Positions 11,062 to 23,960 are shown, numbered from the stretch's first letter. The stretch is DNA of 64,000 nucleotides from Pelobates cultripes (GCA_933207985.1 OW240913.1:358646943-358710942); one strand, 5' to 3'. The notes: generated from the letters alone by a model not told the origin. A program made the numbers and translations.

Positions 11062-11082
11062 TATTTATTTATTTATTTTATT
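11023..11082. repeat. TA and TTTA microsatellite
   Basis: A run of TA dinucleotides is followed by tandem TTTA units, about 60 bases in all, inside the hAT element just left of the LTR insertion. Confidence 0.9.
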
Positions 11083-11117
11083 GATACATTTCTTCTTCTA
11101 ATTCAAAATATTAGTTC

Positions 11118-12029
11118 TGTAACCGTGTGTGGTTCCCTTATTTACCACTATAATGTCTTAAAGCATAGAACTTAGTAGGGCTAACCATACAGATATCTTA
11201 GCCATAATTTTATATAGTGTAAGAGATCCTCTATTTAACAGATATAAATAATTGAGAATACAATATAAAATAAGGATTGTCTTGGAAGCAAGATTGTCTT
11301 TTGGATATTTATTATATAAAAATATAAAATCCATTATAGCAGAGTTTATAAGATTAAATTACATGCTTGCAAATATCATTAATAGGTTAACATACCCTTC
11401 TGAACATGTCATCATGTCAGCCTCTCTGTCATTTTAAGATGGAGCAGCGTCTGTCTCCAAGTCTCTCCTCTGTGTCTTAACATTTAAAAGTACACCTATT
11501 TATACCTCAGATGTCTCCATTTTAGGTTACTGTAGTTCAAATATGAAAAAGTAACACTTCTTTTACTTTATTCAATTTAGGACCTCCCTTAATTTGGCAA
11601 ACATACAAGGCCATAACTAAAGGGTGTATACGTCATGGAAATTTTCCTGACTTAGTTCAAGATGGCATCTTAAAGTCTGAATAGGTTATCTGTTGTTTAT
11701 ACTAAGTCGTAAGTGTACAGTCGTGGGAGATTCCCGGATTTGGGGAAGTTCCATTAACTTGGGGTTACCACAGTATATTGTGTACTGCAAGAGTCGTAGC
11801 ATAGCCTTGAAGCTTGTTTATGCATTATTGTTATTGTAATTCGTCTGGGACAAAATGGCGCAAACATATTATGCACTGAGGTTATTGCTTAAAGAAACAG
11901 TTATGAAAAACAATATGTTCCATTTCTAACACCTTGTCAGTTTGCAATATCTCTTAAAGACAAAGTACACAGTTTAAGAAATACAACATTTCATTCTAAA
12001 ACTTGTAATATTTGCATTTGCCCATAACA
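11118..12029 (-). repeat. 3' LTR (minus strand)
   Basis: The downstream copy of the same 912-base repeat. The TATA box complement is at 11496-11504 and the AATAAA complement at 11308-11313. A 61-codon open frame is present in both copies but is just a consequence of the LTR identity. Confidence 0.88.
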
Positions 12030-12040
12030 CCCTCTCCATT
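12030..12040 (-). promoter_or_regulatory. Polypurine tract
   Basis: On the minus strand, AATGGAGAGGG abuts the start of the 3' LTR. It is the expected place and composition for the plus-strand primer of reverse transcription. Confidence 0.75.
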
Positions 12041-15000
12041 AAACTGTGGGCATTGTAGCGCATTTCTTCCTTAAATTAGTAAACCAAAGTTCTCCAACAG
12101 TCTTTTGTTTTTTTTGTGCTCCCAGCATCTTTGATCATTGTTGTAACAGTAAAATATCCATAGTGTGATCTTTGCATGTAAAGGTGGTTGATTAAAATGA
12201 GCAAAGCTTTTGTCTGGGAAAGAACTGAAAAGAACACCAGGTTCCAGAGTAAGATATTCTTGGATAGATCCGGATATGAATTGTAATCCAAAGTTAAAAA
12301 TAGTAATTGTATTTGTAATCCACAGTCTTAAAGGCCTGTAGAAGTTTACATTCCTTAGATACATTGCTGGAGGTTGTGTTTGTAGAATACCCGGGTATTT
12401 GTTATAGAGTATAGGTTGTAGAGTCCAGCTTTCCAAATATTTGGCTAGAATTGGTTGCGGATATTGATCAGCATCATCTGTTATCACTGTGGTGATGGCG
12501 TTGGTACTTGTCTTTGTCTTTTTTTTATTTTGTTTTTTTCATGAAACATTTTTTTACACCATTTATGATGTGTATAGATTGGATACTCTCCGATATTCTT
12601 TTACGGAATAAATTAATTGACAGCATTTCCAAGACATTGTCTTAAGTGACATGGATCCCATTACAGTAAATGTTATGTTGATACAGCAATTGAAGTGGAT
12701 TCTCAAGAACGCCTCTTTTTGCTGTATTGGAATCTTTGTAACATCTCAGTGATAGACATCTCAATGACATCAGGTGCTGTTGTGCAAGGCGAAGTGGACT
12801 GGAAAAAAAAAAATTCCCTAAATTTCTCTAATAGAACCAATGGTTCTAAGCTCTCCCTGGTGCAGAAATATATTTGTCAGTGAAAAACATGTAACATTTC
12901 ATATGGTGTCTCACCATTTGTATCATCAGGTATGTTGTGAATGCTTATCTGTACCATAGGAATAAATAGATACCACTGTGTGGGGCAAGCAACTAGTAAC
13001 TTGGTTAATAATCATTTAACCTCAGCATTCTCCCAGACCACAACCCCACTTCTTTGGGGGTGGTTGGGGCACTGAAATCCCAAAGTAACCCAAATGTGGT
13101 TGCCCAGTTTTAGGTTTCCTTTGCAGTAACTGCAGGACCACCATCCAAATGGATGGTCCTGGGATTATCAAATGCATACTAAGGAAGTGAGACTAGAAAA
13201 CATGGCATCAGAGGTTGCACTTCGCACAGGATATATCCAAGTAAACCTGGTACATGCATCAACACATACAAAAACATATTTATAACCATGAGATGTTGGC
13301 AAACTTTCAATATATAGTAATTCAAAAGTATGTTGGATATTAATATTTCAATAAACAGTACATCAGTAATGTGGCAATAAGCAAATGCTTATGATTACTA
13401 AACACATGAATTACAGTATTTCCCATATTGTGACCAACAATATTCCTTTTCAGGAGTCAGAAGTACATTACCTCTCTCTATAAGAGCTTGTCCTAGCCAT
13501 GAAAAAGCTTTTAGGGCAAGTCCATCTTTCCTCTATAGGAAGAACAACCAACATATTACCTTCAATGGTTATTATGTAATTAACCCCTCTAAACGATAGG
13601 AGTATTTATGCGGATACCAGGTGGATAAGGTCTGGATATCCTTGCAAGCATAAACTCTGCATCATGACTGAGAGATAGGGTATGCGATGTGATCCAGTGA
13701 CCACAGAAAAGCGTTGGTAGACACATTGCATCAAAGTGCCTGTTAACGACATGAGGAGAGGGACCATGCTTTGTTATAAGCATGTCCATACACGTATTAC
13801 AATGCCAGGCTTTCAATTTGTTATCACAAAGCAAAACGCAGTTGTGGATATAAACTCACGACGTATCGTAAGAAAAACTGTTTGAACACCAGACTGAGAC
13901 TCGAGATCAGTGAACAGTGGACCAAAATAGATAAATTAAATCTTATCAATTAATATAGTTTCAATATACTTTCTTTAAATTACTTTATCCTCTGTATTAA
14001 CTATGAAATATTAAAGTTAAAACAATAACATTTAAAAGCCAACTTTTAGTGTGGATAGGAATTACAAGGCCGTTCATAATGGGAGATAAAGAACAGCTTT
14101 TTAAAACCGAATAGTCTGTGAACACAAAATGACCTTGCGCCGAAAATTCACTTGCAGGGGAAAAACAAAACCTTCTTTTTTTCTTTTTTCTTTAGTAAGT
14201 TAATTAATTAAATGTAGTTAGAACCTCCCTCAAAGACCCGATGACTTTGCAAGAAACATGTCGTCCTTAAATACTGGGTAAGTCTATTAAACAGTGACAT
14301 AGCATTGCTACCCTGTGTATTATGTTGTTACAGCTATAATGTGCAGTATTACAAACTATTTATAAGTGTTGTGCAAACTATTCATTAAAAGCTAGTGGTC
14401 TAGTGAGCTATAGAACATTTATTTATTTATTCTTTAAACCTCTGACCTCAATCGGCAAAGCAATATTGTAATGGTGTCCATTGCAATCTGCTGTCTATAC
14501 TTGCTGCTCTCAAAAATTCTGAATGTGTTCAGAGATTTCTTGGGCAATAATAAATCCCCCAAAACAACAACTTTGCATTTATGCTAAACCTGCCTGTTGT
14601 AAACGTATTCTGTATATTTCTTGACATAAGTACTTGTACTTAAATCTGTTTAACAAAGCTGTTTATATTGTGGTGTAAAATATATTTTTTATTATTATTA
14701 TTTATTTTATTTTTTTATTTTTTTTAACATTGCTTAATTTTTAAAGATACCTGCATATTTAATTAACTATCCTGTATATGTCTTTACTGCATAAAATATC
14801 TGCAAATTAAGATTATATACAAAAATGCATGTTCTGGTCTGTGATTCCTTTTCTATCATTTATTTATTTTAAGTCTGGAATCTGATTTCTTTTGGGATGA
14901 GCACCCCTCTGAGCCCCCCAGTTTCAGTGGCTTCTTTAGAAGTGACCACTGAAAAGTATAGATTCTATAAAATAGATGTGAGGGGGCATTGGGCAGTAAA

Positions 15001-16893
15001 GTCACCTTAATTATACTTTTCATATAGCAGATATGTGATATGCAATGTGATTTAATATATCAGAGTATTATCACTTTAATTGACACTATTCTTTATGCAT
15101 TATTCTTTTTCTTTTTTTCTTAAATTTTAATGTCTGTTTAGAATATTGCAGCCTTGCAATATCAAATTAATTTTGCATTATATGTGCTTTTACAACATAT
15201 TAAAATTAGCCTCTTTCAGAATTGTAGAATATGTGGTGGAACTGAATCCTCATATATGAGATTTGAAACTGTATTTTTATATCTACTCTGTGCCCTAATC
15301 TGTATTTATATACATAATTGCGGCAGCATATAGCTTTTAAAGAAGCAATTATTACACCCATCATGTGTGGTGATTGCGGACTTTTTAAAACCTACTTTTT
15401 ATTTTTTATAAATCTGTTTCTGGCTTTGAGAGAGCAGGCTGCTGAATGCATGTAAATGCTCTTAATGCTTAGTCTCTATACATTTATTTATTTAATCGTA
15501 TTTTATAAAAACCTAGTTTATGAAATTCACTGAGATTACATGTGTCTGATCTGATTACAGTCAGTAGTACAATATAATTGTTCTAATTTCTTTACTGCTA
15601 GTACGGTGGGATAGTACCACTGATTTAAGTAAGCTTTCCCTTTTAAAATTGGTGGACTTTAATCCTGCCATTGCAATAGACTAAAGACTGTACCTGAGTA
15701 AGCAAAGTCATTATGTGCAGGAATTGTGCACTTTAAATAGTAAATACTTATGCTATTCTAGTGAATTGGGCTGGCTGCTTAACACATCATTTAATATATT
15801 TTGGTCACATTTAAAGCTGTAAATGTATTTAACATTTTATTTAAATAAGCCTTTAATAATTTCAGTTTAAAAAAAGTTATCAGAGATCCTGTATAGTTAC
15901 CATTTTATTTTGCCCTGATTTCTTACATATATTATTTTTAATAATTTTATAAATATTTATTTTTGCATAGCATTTAGAGAAGCAAAGGATGTATAACCAC
16001 CTGTTGCCCTTTTTTCTAGGAGGGTAGTATAATTTCAACTCTGTTTAGGAAAAAATATAAGCTAGTTATCTTATATTATATAATATATATGCTGCAGTGT
16101 ACTGCATTGTACTGCACTCAATGTATTTAATAGCCATGTCTTTCTCTCTATGGCTGTATGTAATAATGTTGTTCATAATTTGGAATATAAAACAACGACT
16201 TCTCAATTCCTTGGAATGTTTACATGTCTCTGTATCTCTGCAACCTTGGCTGGAAATTCCAGACTCCAAAAATAGTTATGCTGTTATAATTCCTGATTTT
16301 CAATCAACAGCTAGCGTAACTGACAATATGGAAAATATCACTGTTTTATAAAACTTTTCACATATAGTGGACATTAGAATCCAGAATGCAATAATTAAAA
16401 ATCCTGTCTGTCTGTTGCATGAATGTTTTCATTAAGCCATAATGCATTTTTTCTTTGCATTCTTGGAATTAGACTTCAAATTTCATCGCTCTGTCTTATC
16501 ACTTTTCTTTTGACAACATTTTGCATTAATCTTTTTCCTGCGCATGCATGCTAAGCAGCTACAAAGAGAACATATCCCCCTGTCTGCAATCCACTGTCCT
16601 GGAACTAACGGGCCATGCTGTGCTGGTGTATTAGGCATTTGTTCTATTATGATATTAGTTAAGATCCACAATTTCAGCATTGTATGCTAATTACGTTGTA
16701 CCTGGCACCTAAACTCACAGTGCCTTGTTCACATTAAAATCATCTCTAATGATCTCTCTCTGAGTCTGGGCTACAAGTAGCTCAATAGATTCTTGATATT
16801 TCAAGACTTGTGCCATGACAAAGTGTTGTGTCTTCTCTTACGTATAAGAGGTTACCTAGGTATTTATTTTATATTTAAAGCTTCCAAGTACAA
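12041..16893 (-). other. Non-coding interior of the LTR element
   Basis: AT-rich sequence with many stops in all six frames. The longest frame (12071-12487, minus, 138 codons) lies just upstream of the purine tract and resembles no protein I know. No tandem repeat or second transposon was recognised. It could contain captured host DNA or be a scrambled former coding region. Confidence 0.6.
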
Positions 16894-16912
16894 AGTCCCT
16901 TCGTGGTCGCCA
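16894..16912 (-). promoter_or_regulatory. tRNA-Arg primer-binding site
   Basis: On the minus strand, TGGCGACCACGAAGGGACT starts two bases after the end of the 5' LTR. It is complementary over 19 bases to the 3' end (with CCA) of a vertebrate tRNA-Arg, the isoacceptor with anticodon UCG as I remember it. It would prime minus-strand DNA synthesis. The position, spacing and terminal TGG all fit. Confidence 0.85.
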
Positions 16913-16914
16913 AT

Positions 16915-17826
16915 TGTAACCGTGTGTGGTTCCCTTATTTACCACTATAATGTCTTAAAGCATAGAACTTAGTAGGGCTAACCATACAGATATCTTAGCC
17001 ATAATTTTATATAGTGTAAGAGATCCTCTATTTAACATATATAAATAATTGAGAATACAATATAAAATAAGGATTGTCTTGGAAGCAAGATTGTCTTTTG
17101 GATATTTATTATATAAAAATATAAAATCCATTATAGCAGAGTTTATAAGATTAAATTACATGCTTGCAAATATCATTAATAGGTTAACATACCCTTCTGA
17201 ACATGTCATCATGTCAGCCTCTCTGTCATTTTAAGATGGAGCAGCGTCTGTCTCCAAGTCTCTCCTCTGTGTCTTAACATTTAAAAGTACACCTATTTAT
17301 ACCTCAGATGTCTCCATTTTAGGTTACTGTAGTTCAAATATGAAAAAGTAACACTTCTTTTACTTTATTCAATTTAGGACCTCCCTTAATTTGGCAAACA
17401 TACAAGGCCATAACTAAAGGGTGTATACGTCATGGAAATTTTCCTGACTTAGTTCAAGATGGCATCTTAAAGTCTGAATAGGTTATCTGTTGTTTATACT
17501 AAGTCGTAAGTGTACAGTCGTGGGAGATTCCCGGATTTGGGGAAGTTCCATTAACTTGGGGTTACCACAGTATATTGTGTACTGCAAGAGTCGTAGCATA
17601 GCCTTGAAGCTTGTTTATGCATTATTGTTATTGTAATTCGTCTGGGACAAAATGGCGCAAACATATTATGCACTGAGGTTATTGCTTAAAGAAACAGTTA
17701 TGAAAAACAATATGTTCCATTTCTAACACCTTGTCAGTTTGCAATATCTCTTAAAGACAAAGTACACAGTTTAAGAAATACAACATTTCATTCTAAAACT
17801 TGTAATATTTGCATTTGCCCATAACA
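16915..17826 (-). repeat. 5' LTR (minus strand)
   Basis: This is the upstream LTR with respect to the element's own direction: TGTTATGGGC at its start and GGTTACA at its end on the minus strand. It carries a good TATA box (TATAAATAG, complement of 17293-17301) and a downstream AATAAA, the layout expected for a pol II LTR promoter and polyadenylation signal. Confidence 0.88.
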
Positions 17827-17865
17827 GTTCTTTTAGGCTAATTAAATTATACAGTAAAGCATACT

Positions 17866-18990
17866 CACACACAGACAGACACACAGACAGACAATCTTAC
17901 TGATGCACACAAATAGGCTCATTGACAGACAATGACACACACAGACAAAATTACTGGCACACACACAAATTTAGTACAGACAAACTCTGATGCACACACA
18001 CAAGCTTACTATAGACAAGCTCACTGTCACACACACACGCTCACTACAGACAAGCTCACTGATGCGCACACACTCTCCCTACAGACAAGCCCATTGACAC
18101 ACACGCTCCCTACAGAAGAGCTCACTAACACACAGATTCACTACAGACAAGCTCACTGACACACACATGCTCACTACAGACAAGCTCACTGACACACATA
18201 TGGTCACTACAGACAAGCTCACGATCACACTCATGCTTACTACAGACAAGCTCACTGTACACACATGCTCACCACAGACAGGCTCCGACACACCCATGCT
18301 CCTTACAGACAAGCTCACTAACACACACACACATATGATCCCTACAGACAAGCTCACTGACACACATACAAGCTCACTCACTAGCAGGCACACACACACA
18401 CACACACAAACTCACTAGCAGGCACACACACACACACACACACAGAGGCTCCCTCACTAGCAGATGCGCGCACACACACACAAAGGCAGACAGTCACTGA
18501 CACCCAGGCAGACAGCCACACACACACACATAGGCAGACAGTCACTGACACCGAGGCAAACACCCACACATACAAAGACAGGCAGACAGCCACACACATA
18601 CACAGGCAGACAGCCACACACTCACATACACACACACAGGCATACAGTCACACATACACGTGCAGACAGTCACGCACACACAGGCAGACAGTCACGCACA
18701 CACACAGGCAGACAGTCACACACAGACAGTCACACACTCACACACTCACAGACAGTCACACACTCACAGTCACACACTCAGTCAGACAGTCACATGCAGT
18801 CACACACTCAGTCAGACAGTCACACACAGTCACACACTCACACAGACAGTCACACACAGACAGTCACACACTCACACAGACAGTCACACACTCACTCACA
18901 GGCAGTCACACAGAGACAGTCACACACTCACAGGCAGTCACACACTCACAGGCAGTCACACAGACAGTCACACACTCACACAGTCACACT
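17866..18990. repeat. CACA-rich minisatellite in the hAT element
   Basis: Tandem units vary along the array. The left half is built on ACAGACAAGCTCACTGACAC (about 30-40 bases per unit), the right half on shorter CAGACAGTCACACACTCA units. Open frames through it are repeat artefacts. Confidence 0.9.
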
Positions 18991-19740
18991 GACTTTCTTC
19001 TTACCTCCTGCTTGGAGCTCCTGGATGCTGGTTGTTGGGGAAGCAGGGACTCCTTCCTGCTTCCCATGCTGCAGTCAGCCAGGCCCCCGCTGCACAGTAA
19101 GCCCCGCCCCTGCCGCAGGCTAAGCCCCGCTAGCTCCGCCCCCGCCACAATTATTTATTTTTTTATGATTGATATTTTTTTTTTTGGGCTCCCCCTGCTC
19201 CCATGGGGCTCTGTGCGGCCGCACAGCTCACACATAGCCGGTGGGATCACAGGAGCTGTCAGCCCAATGATTAGGGCTGTCAGACCGGCCCCAGGTGCCG
19301 CGGCCCACCGGGAAATTTCCAGGTATCCCGGTGGGCCAGTCCGGCCCTGGGCAGAGCCAGCATGATTCAAACACAGCCATGGCAAATCAGCATCTCCTCA
19401 TAGAGATGAATTGAATCAATAAATCTCTATGAGGAAAGTTCAGTGTCTGCATGCAGAGGGAGGAGATACTGAATCACAGGATGCTGTGCACAGTGCTGAC
19501 CTGTGCTCTGCTGACAGCAGATCTGAGTGGATGGAGGCATATTATGCCTCCATCAACTCTGAAGTCCCTCTGGTTCACTCTGAGTGACTGCAACTGGAGG
19601 TGTTCCTACCTTTCAATGTAAACACTGTATTTTCTCAGAAAATACAGTGTTTACATGAGAAAGGCTGCAGGGAGCTATAGTTCTCACCTGAACAACCTCA
19701 GTAAGCTGAAGTTGTTAAGGTGACTATAGTGTCCCTTTAA

Positions 19741-21336
19741 TATTATTATGCTTGGTCGGAGACAACCAGTGGAGGGCTGGCTACTCTTGACGGGTGGAAC
19801 AAAGTACCAATGAATGACCATTTTACAGATCTTTGTGTGGATGGTCCTACTCGCATAGAGCATGCATAATATGGGTTTGACAGATGGAGGCTGCTGAAGA
19901 AGCTGTGACATAATTTATCCCCGAAACCCTTCTTCATCGATATGAAATGCACAGCAATGACAGCGCATTCACGGAGATCTGGCGTGTCTAAATGATGCAG
20001 ATTTTGTTTACTGCATCAAATGAAGTCTGGTGTGTTTCCTTTAATGTGATGAGCCCTATCTCATCACGATTTTGTCAATATGGTCACCACTGGTTTAATA
20101 TCTACTGGTGCACCTGAGATCTACTCAGAACTGCCTTCTAGTACATTGAATATAATTTTTCTCTCTTGAAACTTTTACTCTCTGTAGGGGATGAAAATTG
20201 TTTTATTTTTGCTCCGCTGACAGCTTGCCGAGGACTACTAGTAGTGCCCAGTTCCCTCCTGCATTATAAAATCTTACTGCAGATTTCAAAATGCAGAACT
20301 GCACCCCAAAAAGCATGACTGTCCCTGCAAATTCAGTACTGTTGGCACCTGTCCTAGGTGAGAAGCACAGGAGTAAAAGGAGCAGATTTGTCTGTCTGTT
20401 CTCCTTATTCTGGATTTGTTCTCTATGTCCACTTTTAGGGACACCTGGGAACTGTAGCTAGAAAGCATAGTGCAAGCTCATCACTGGATGTGCTCACACT
20501 ATTCTAAGTCCACTAGGACCATAAACTGTAATTGCACTCTACGCATGGTCTGCCCCCAATGATAGTCACCCCTGTGTATTCAAACCAGCCTGGCATGCCC
20601 ATTCTTCAGGTCCAGCTCCCTTTCTGGGTGGGTCTGTCCACTCTCTTGGTGGATCCTCCAATTTGGGAAGCACCAGTGATGCCTACAATTTGGGCTGCAC
20701 CCATGTCACACTGACCATAGCTGTCCCCCACAAGGCACTGCCCAGATTATGGATTGCCTTCCACAGTGCAGTGGAGACCACTTGGGTACAAGGAAGAATC
20801 AAAAATAAGAAGCACTGCTTTAAGGAATAATATGTATACCAGATAGAGATAAGGTAGAACTTTTCCTTTACTTTTGCTAAGTTACTATTATTAGACATGC
20901 TATAAAAAAGTTTTTAAAAAATCATCTGGGTGCTAATTCCAAAATACTCTACATTTTGCATGTCGGTAGTGTTTTGGGTGGGTGTATCTCCTAGTCTGTG
21001 TAACGTGTTCACTGCTACGAGTTTAAAATGCATCCTGTTATTGTACGTAACCAACTGTAGCATTCTTCAAGAATGTCTAATAGGAGCGCTGATCTGGGGA
21101 GAGAAGGCAAGTATCCCTGCAGCAAAATGCATTCCTGAACCCCTGCCAAATACAATGTCAATGAAATCCCGTTCACAATTCATGTTGCCATTGGCACTAT
21201 ACAGAATATGTGGCACCTGACTCCGAGAGGATCAATATGGATCTATTTATTTTCAATAAATTCTTCTTAAAAAATTGTAAAAGGCAAGTGTTTACTTATT
21301 TCCTTTTAGTGCACTCAATTCCTTACCGTTACATTT
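19741..21336. other. Non-coding stretch
   Basis: No supported gene. Several 60-96 codon open frames exist but have no recognisable motif. Confidence 0.35.
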
Positions 21337-21339
21337 ATT

Positions 21340-21672
21340 CCTGACACTATAGTAATTAACAAACTATTTAGGTCCTCGGCACCCCTTATATCACTTAGGA
21401 AAGATGTTTTTAACTCATCTATTTTCCCACGCCTGCAAATCAATGTATCTTTAGGGGGAGCGTTCAGTGCCTCCATGCAGACTGTGGAGACGCTGAATGT
21501 TGGTGCTGCACACTGTGCAGCACTGACCCAGGAAGCACATCTAGTGATCGTCTGAGTAACTGCCACTAGAGGTGTTACTAGACAGCATGTAAATACTGCC
21601 TTTTCTCTGAAAAGGTAGTGTTTACATTAAAAAGCCAGCAGGGACAGTGGTTCTGGTGACTATAGTGTCCCT
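21340..21672. mobile_element. Degenerate TTAA-type MITE
   Basis: The left side reads TTCCTGACACTATAG and the right side GGTGACTATAGTGTCCCT. The interior has the paired CTGCCTTTTCTCTGAAAAGG motif seen in other copies. Flanking TTAA is no longer clear. Confidence 0.5.
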
Positions 21673-22224
21673 AGCTGAGTGTAAAGACAAGAAGCCGAGA
21701 CTAGCAAAAATATGTATTTTAGTAAACCACCTACGCTATTCAATATCCTTGAAAGCAGAGCGACATTCTTAGAACAATTTAACCAAACTGTGTTTTCGCC
21801 ACTAACGCATTCCAAAATTTAGATTCAAGAACACATTCTTTTACCTTTGTACTCAATGTCAGAATTATTTCTGTGACTGAAGAGAGTATGATCATAGCTA
21901 TTAGCATTTGAAATGGACAAAGAGGAATACTTTAATTTTATGGGTGAGTGGGGTGTGGCCAGGGAGGAGTGGTTCTGAGAAACTATAGGTAACTTACTAA
22001 TAACACATTATGCAACTAAAATGTACTTATTAACGCAGACTTGTTTCTAAACACATGTATTGTAGTTACTGTAAATAGTATTGCTTTGAAGCGCTTTGGT
22101 ATACTCAGACTTACAGGGAATTCTGAGCGTCTAGAAAAAAAGGGACATTAGGATAGAAAAGAGGGACAGAGGAATTAAGGCTCAAAATAGGAACTGTCTC
22201 TCCTAAATAGGGCACTTTGGAAGT

Positions 22225-22590
22225 ATGGTTTTATAAAGGGCATTGTTTCCAACTGTGGCTGGTACAGCCTAGGAACACCTCTAGTGGCCACCCTTCAGAT
22301 AGCCACTAGAGGTGCTTCCTGGGGCTGTGCTGCACAATCTACAGCACTGCCGTTCAGCGTCTCCACGTTCTGCGTGGAGACACAGAACGTACCCCGTAGA
22401 GATGCATTAAATCAATACATCTCTATGAGAAGATGCTGATTGGCGCAGTGTTTTGATGCGCATGTGCATGTTCCTATGGGAAAGCATTGGATTGGCTGAA
22501 GTTATCAAATCAGATGAAGTCATCCAAGAAGGCAGATCGTTTTGAGCCAGACACGAAGAGCCATGTGCTGTGCTTGAAAAGGGTGAGTAT
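22225..22590. mobile_element. Internal fragment of a TTAA-type MITE
   Basis: The interior motifs CTCTAGTGGCCACC, CCACTAGAGGTGCTTCC and ATACATCTCTATGAG match other MITEs of this window, for instance near 23627-23662 and 24222-24260. The ends are not preserved. A short CAGA/GACA tetranucleotide repeat follows at 22651-22676. Confidence 0.5.
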
Positions 22591-23486
22591 ATTATTATTC
22601 TTATTTTGGACCGACCACCGAAATGGTGGTAATTTTAGAACTACAGTGTCAGATAGACAGACAGACAGACAGACAGTACTACTCATAGACCCATTGAATT
22701 TGTTTCATAGAATAAAATGTTTGATGGATTTTTTCAACTCCAATAGTTCAGCTCCTACCAAATCTGCCAAAATCGGCCCACCCAAACACACCCCAAACAA
22801 AATGACTGCATATTGATACACAAACCTGTATTCTTGCCAATAATAAACAATCATGCTGTATCCCTCTGTACATACTGTATCATCTCTTCTAATTATTTCT
22901 AGTCATCTCCCATCTGTTCTGAAATGTTCTCTTACTATGAAAGTGCTAATTAGTCAGAACAATTAATTAGGCTGACATTTTTGTATTCTGAGAGATACGA
23001 ATGTGTCATAACATTTCCACCTGAGGAACGTACATTTTGAAATTGCACACTTTGTGACAAAACTTCAGGAAAAACTTGCAGTTTGGTGAATTTATATTTA
23101 GAAACAATTTGCATGTAATGTATCTATCGTTCTTCCTACGCCCCAGGATGTTTACTCATTATATGTGTATGGAAACCTGTTTAATATGTTACAGAGGAAT
23201 CATAATGTTCAAAAGTATGGACTAATTGAAAATGTTACACGTCTCATATCTCGCTTTAGCCATGACTTTGTAATTCTACTTTCTCAATTTTGACATTTTT
23301 TAATATAATTTATCTCTAATTAAGAGAAAAGGAAACGTGCTTACTGAAGCAACCCCATTCAACAGAACATTAAACCACATTTGTAAACTAAGTAGCAGGG
23401 GAGTGAGTAAGTGAATAAACGTTTTGTATTCCTAATGCTATAGTGTTCCTTTAATATTTATTTTAATAATAATAAAAATGTTGACA
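22591..23486. other. Non-coding stretch with a short GACA microsatellite
   Basis: Apart from the tetranucleotide run at 22651-22676, no feature was recognised. Confidence 0.4.
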
Positions 23487-23960
23487 TTAAAGGGACACTA
23501 TAGTCACCCAGACCACTTCAGCTCAATGAAGTGGTCTGGGTGCCAGGTCCCTCAGCTTTTAACCCTTCAGATGCAAAGATAGCAGTTTCAGAGAAAATGC
23601 TATGTTTACATTTTGGGTTAATCCAGCCTCTAGTGGCTATCTTCCAAGCAGCCACTAGAGGCGCATCAGCGGCGTTGGAGGCATATTTCGACCTCCATCG
23701 CGCAGAGCGTCCATAGGAATGCTTTGAGAAATGCTTTTTATGGACACTTTTAATGTGCGTGCGGCACTTGCCGTGCATGTGCATTCGGCTCCGCTGACGA
23801 CGGACGGGGGAGCTGATGTCGGCGTGGGAGGAGAGGTGCCGGAATAAGGTAAGTAACTGAAGGGGTTTTAACCCCTTCAGCGCCACGGGAGGGGGACCCT
23901 CAGGGCACTATAGTGTCAGGAAAATCGCTTTGTTTTCCTGACACTATAGTGATCCTTTAA
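23487..23960. mobile_element. TTAA-flanked MITE, family 2, complete copy
   Basis: It starts TTAAAGGGACACTATAGTC and ends CACTATAGTGATCCTTTAA. Inside the left end there is a short hairpin, GACCACTTCAGCTCAATGAA with its complement. It ends exactly where the next MITE starts, sharing one TTAA. Confidence 0.8.

Larger units (their letters stand above)
11118..17826 (-). mobile_element. Young LTR retrotransposon with non-coding interior
   Basis: Two 912-bp direct repeats (11118-12029 and 16915-17826) read on the plus strand from TGTAACCGTG to GCCCATAACA. I see a single difference (G at about 11240 versus T in the other copy). The element is flanked by GTTC on both sides (11114-11117 and 17827-17830). 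Orientation is minus: the primer-binding site sits beside the repeat at 16915 and a purine tract beside the repeat at 12029. The 4,885-base interior has no reading frame longer than 138 codons and no recognisable Gag, protease, RT or integrase motif. Near-identical LTRs mean recent insertion, so this is best read as a non-autonomous element (LARD-like) mobilised in trans. The superfamily (Gypsy or endogenous retrovirus) cannot be told. Confidence 0.88.
10703..19349. mobile_element. hAT-type element with 8-bp duplication, itself interrupted
   Basis: The element starts CAGGGCCGGACTGG and ends CCAGTCCGGCCCTG, a 14-base perfect inverted repeat. It is flanked on both sides by the same 8 bases, GGCAGAGC (10695-10702 and 19350-19357), the hallmark of hAT transposition. 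Without the nested LTR element it would be about 1.9 kb. It encodes no transposase: it holds a fold-back segment, a TA/TTTA microsatellite, a long CACA-type minisatellite and a GC-rich right end. It is therefore non-autonomous. Confidence 0.9.
10440..19740. mobile_element. TTAA MITE split by a hAT insertion
   Basis: The left part (10440-10702) begins TTAAAGGATCACTATAGGG and the right part (19358-19740) ends GACTATAGTGTCCCTTTAA. The two halves are continuous in the related copy near 23957-24570, where a stretch ending in CAATCAGCATCTCC follows directly. Removing the insertion gives a MITE of about 646 bases with TTAA at both ends. It is the outermost layer of a three-level nest. Confidence 0.8.

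Noticed and set aside
11252..11437. 61-codon frame repeated at 17049-17234
   Set aside because: Identical only because it lies in the two LTRs; no protein-like features.
12071..12487. 138-codon minus-strand frame next to the polypurine tract
   Set aside because: Considered as a retroviral remnant because of its place, but no motif supports it, and length is possible by chance.
17866..18990. Possible CRISPR-like array of regular repeats
   Set aside because: Units are contiguous, variable and without unique spacers; it is a satellite in a vertebrate genome.
18464..19123. 219-codon open frame on the plus strand
   Set aside because: It is His/Thr/Ser repeat translated from the CACA minisatellite of the hAT element, not a gene.
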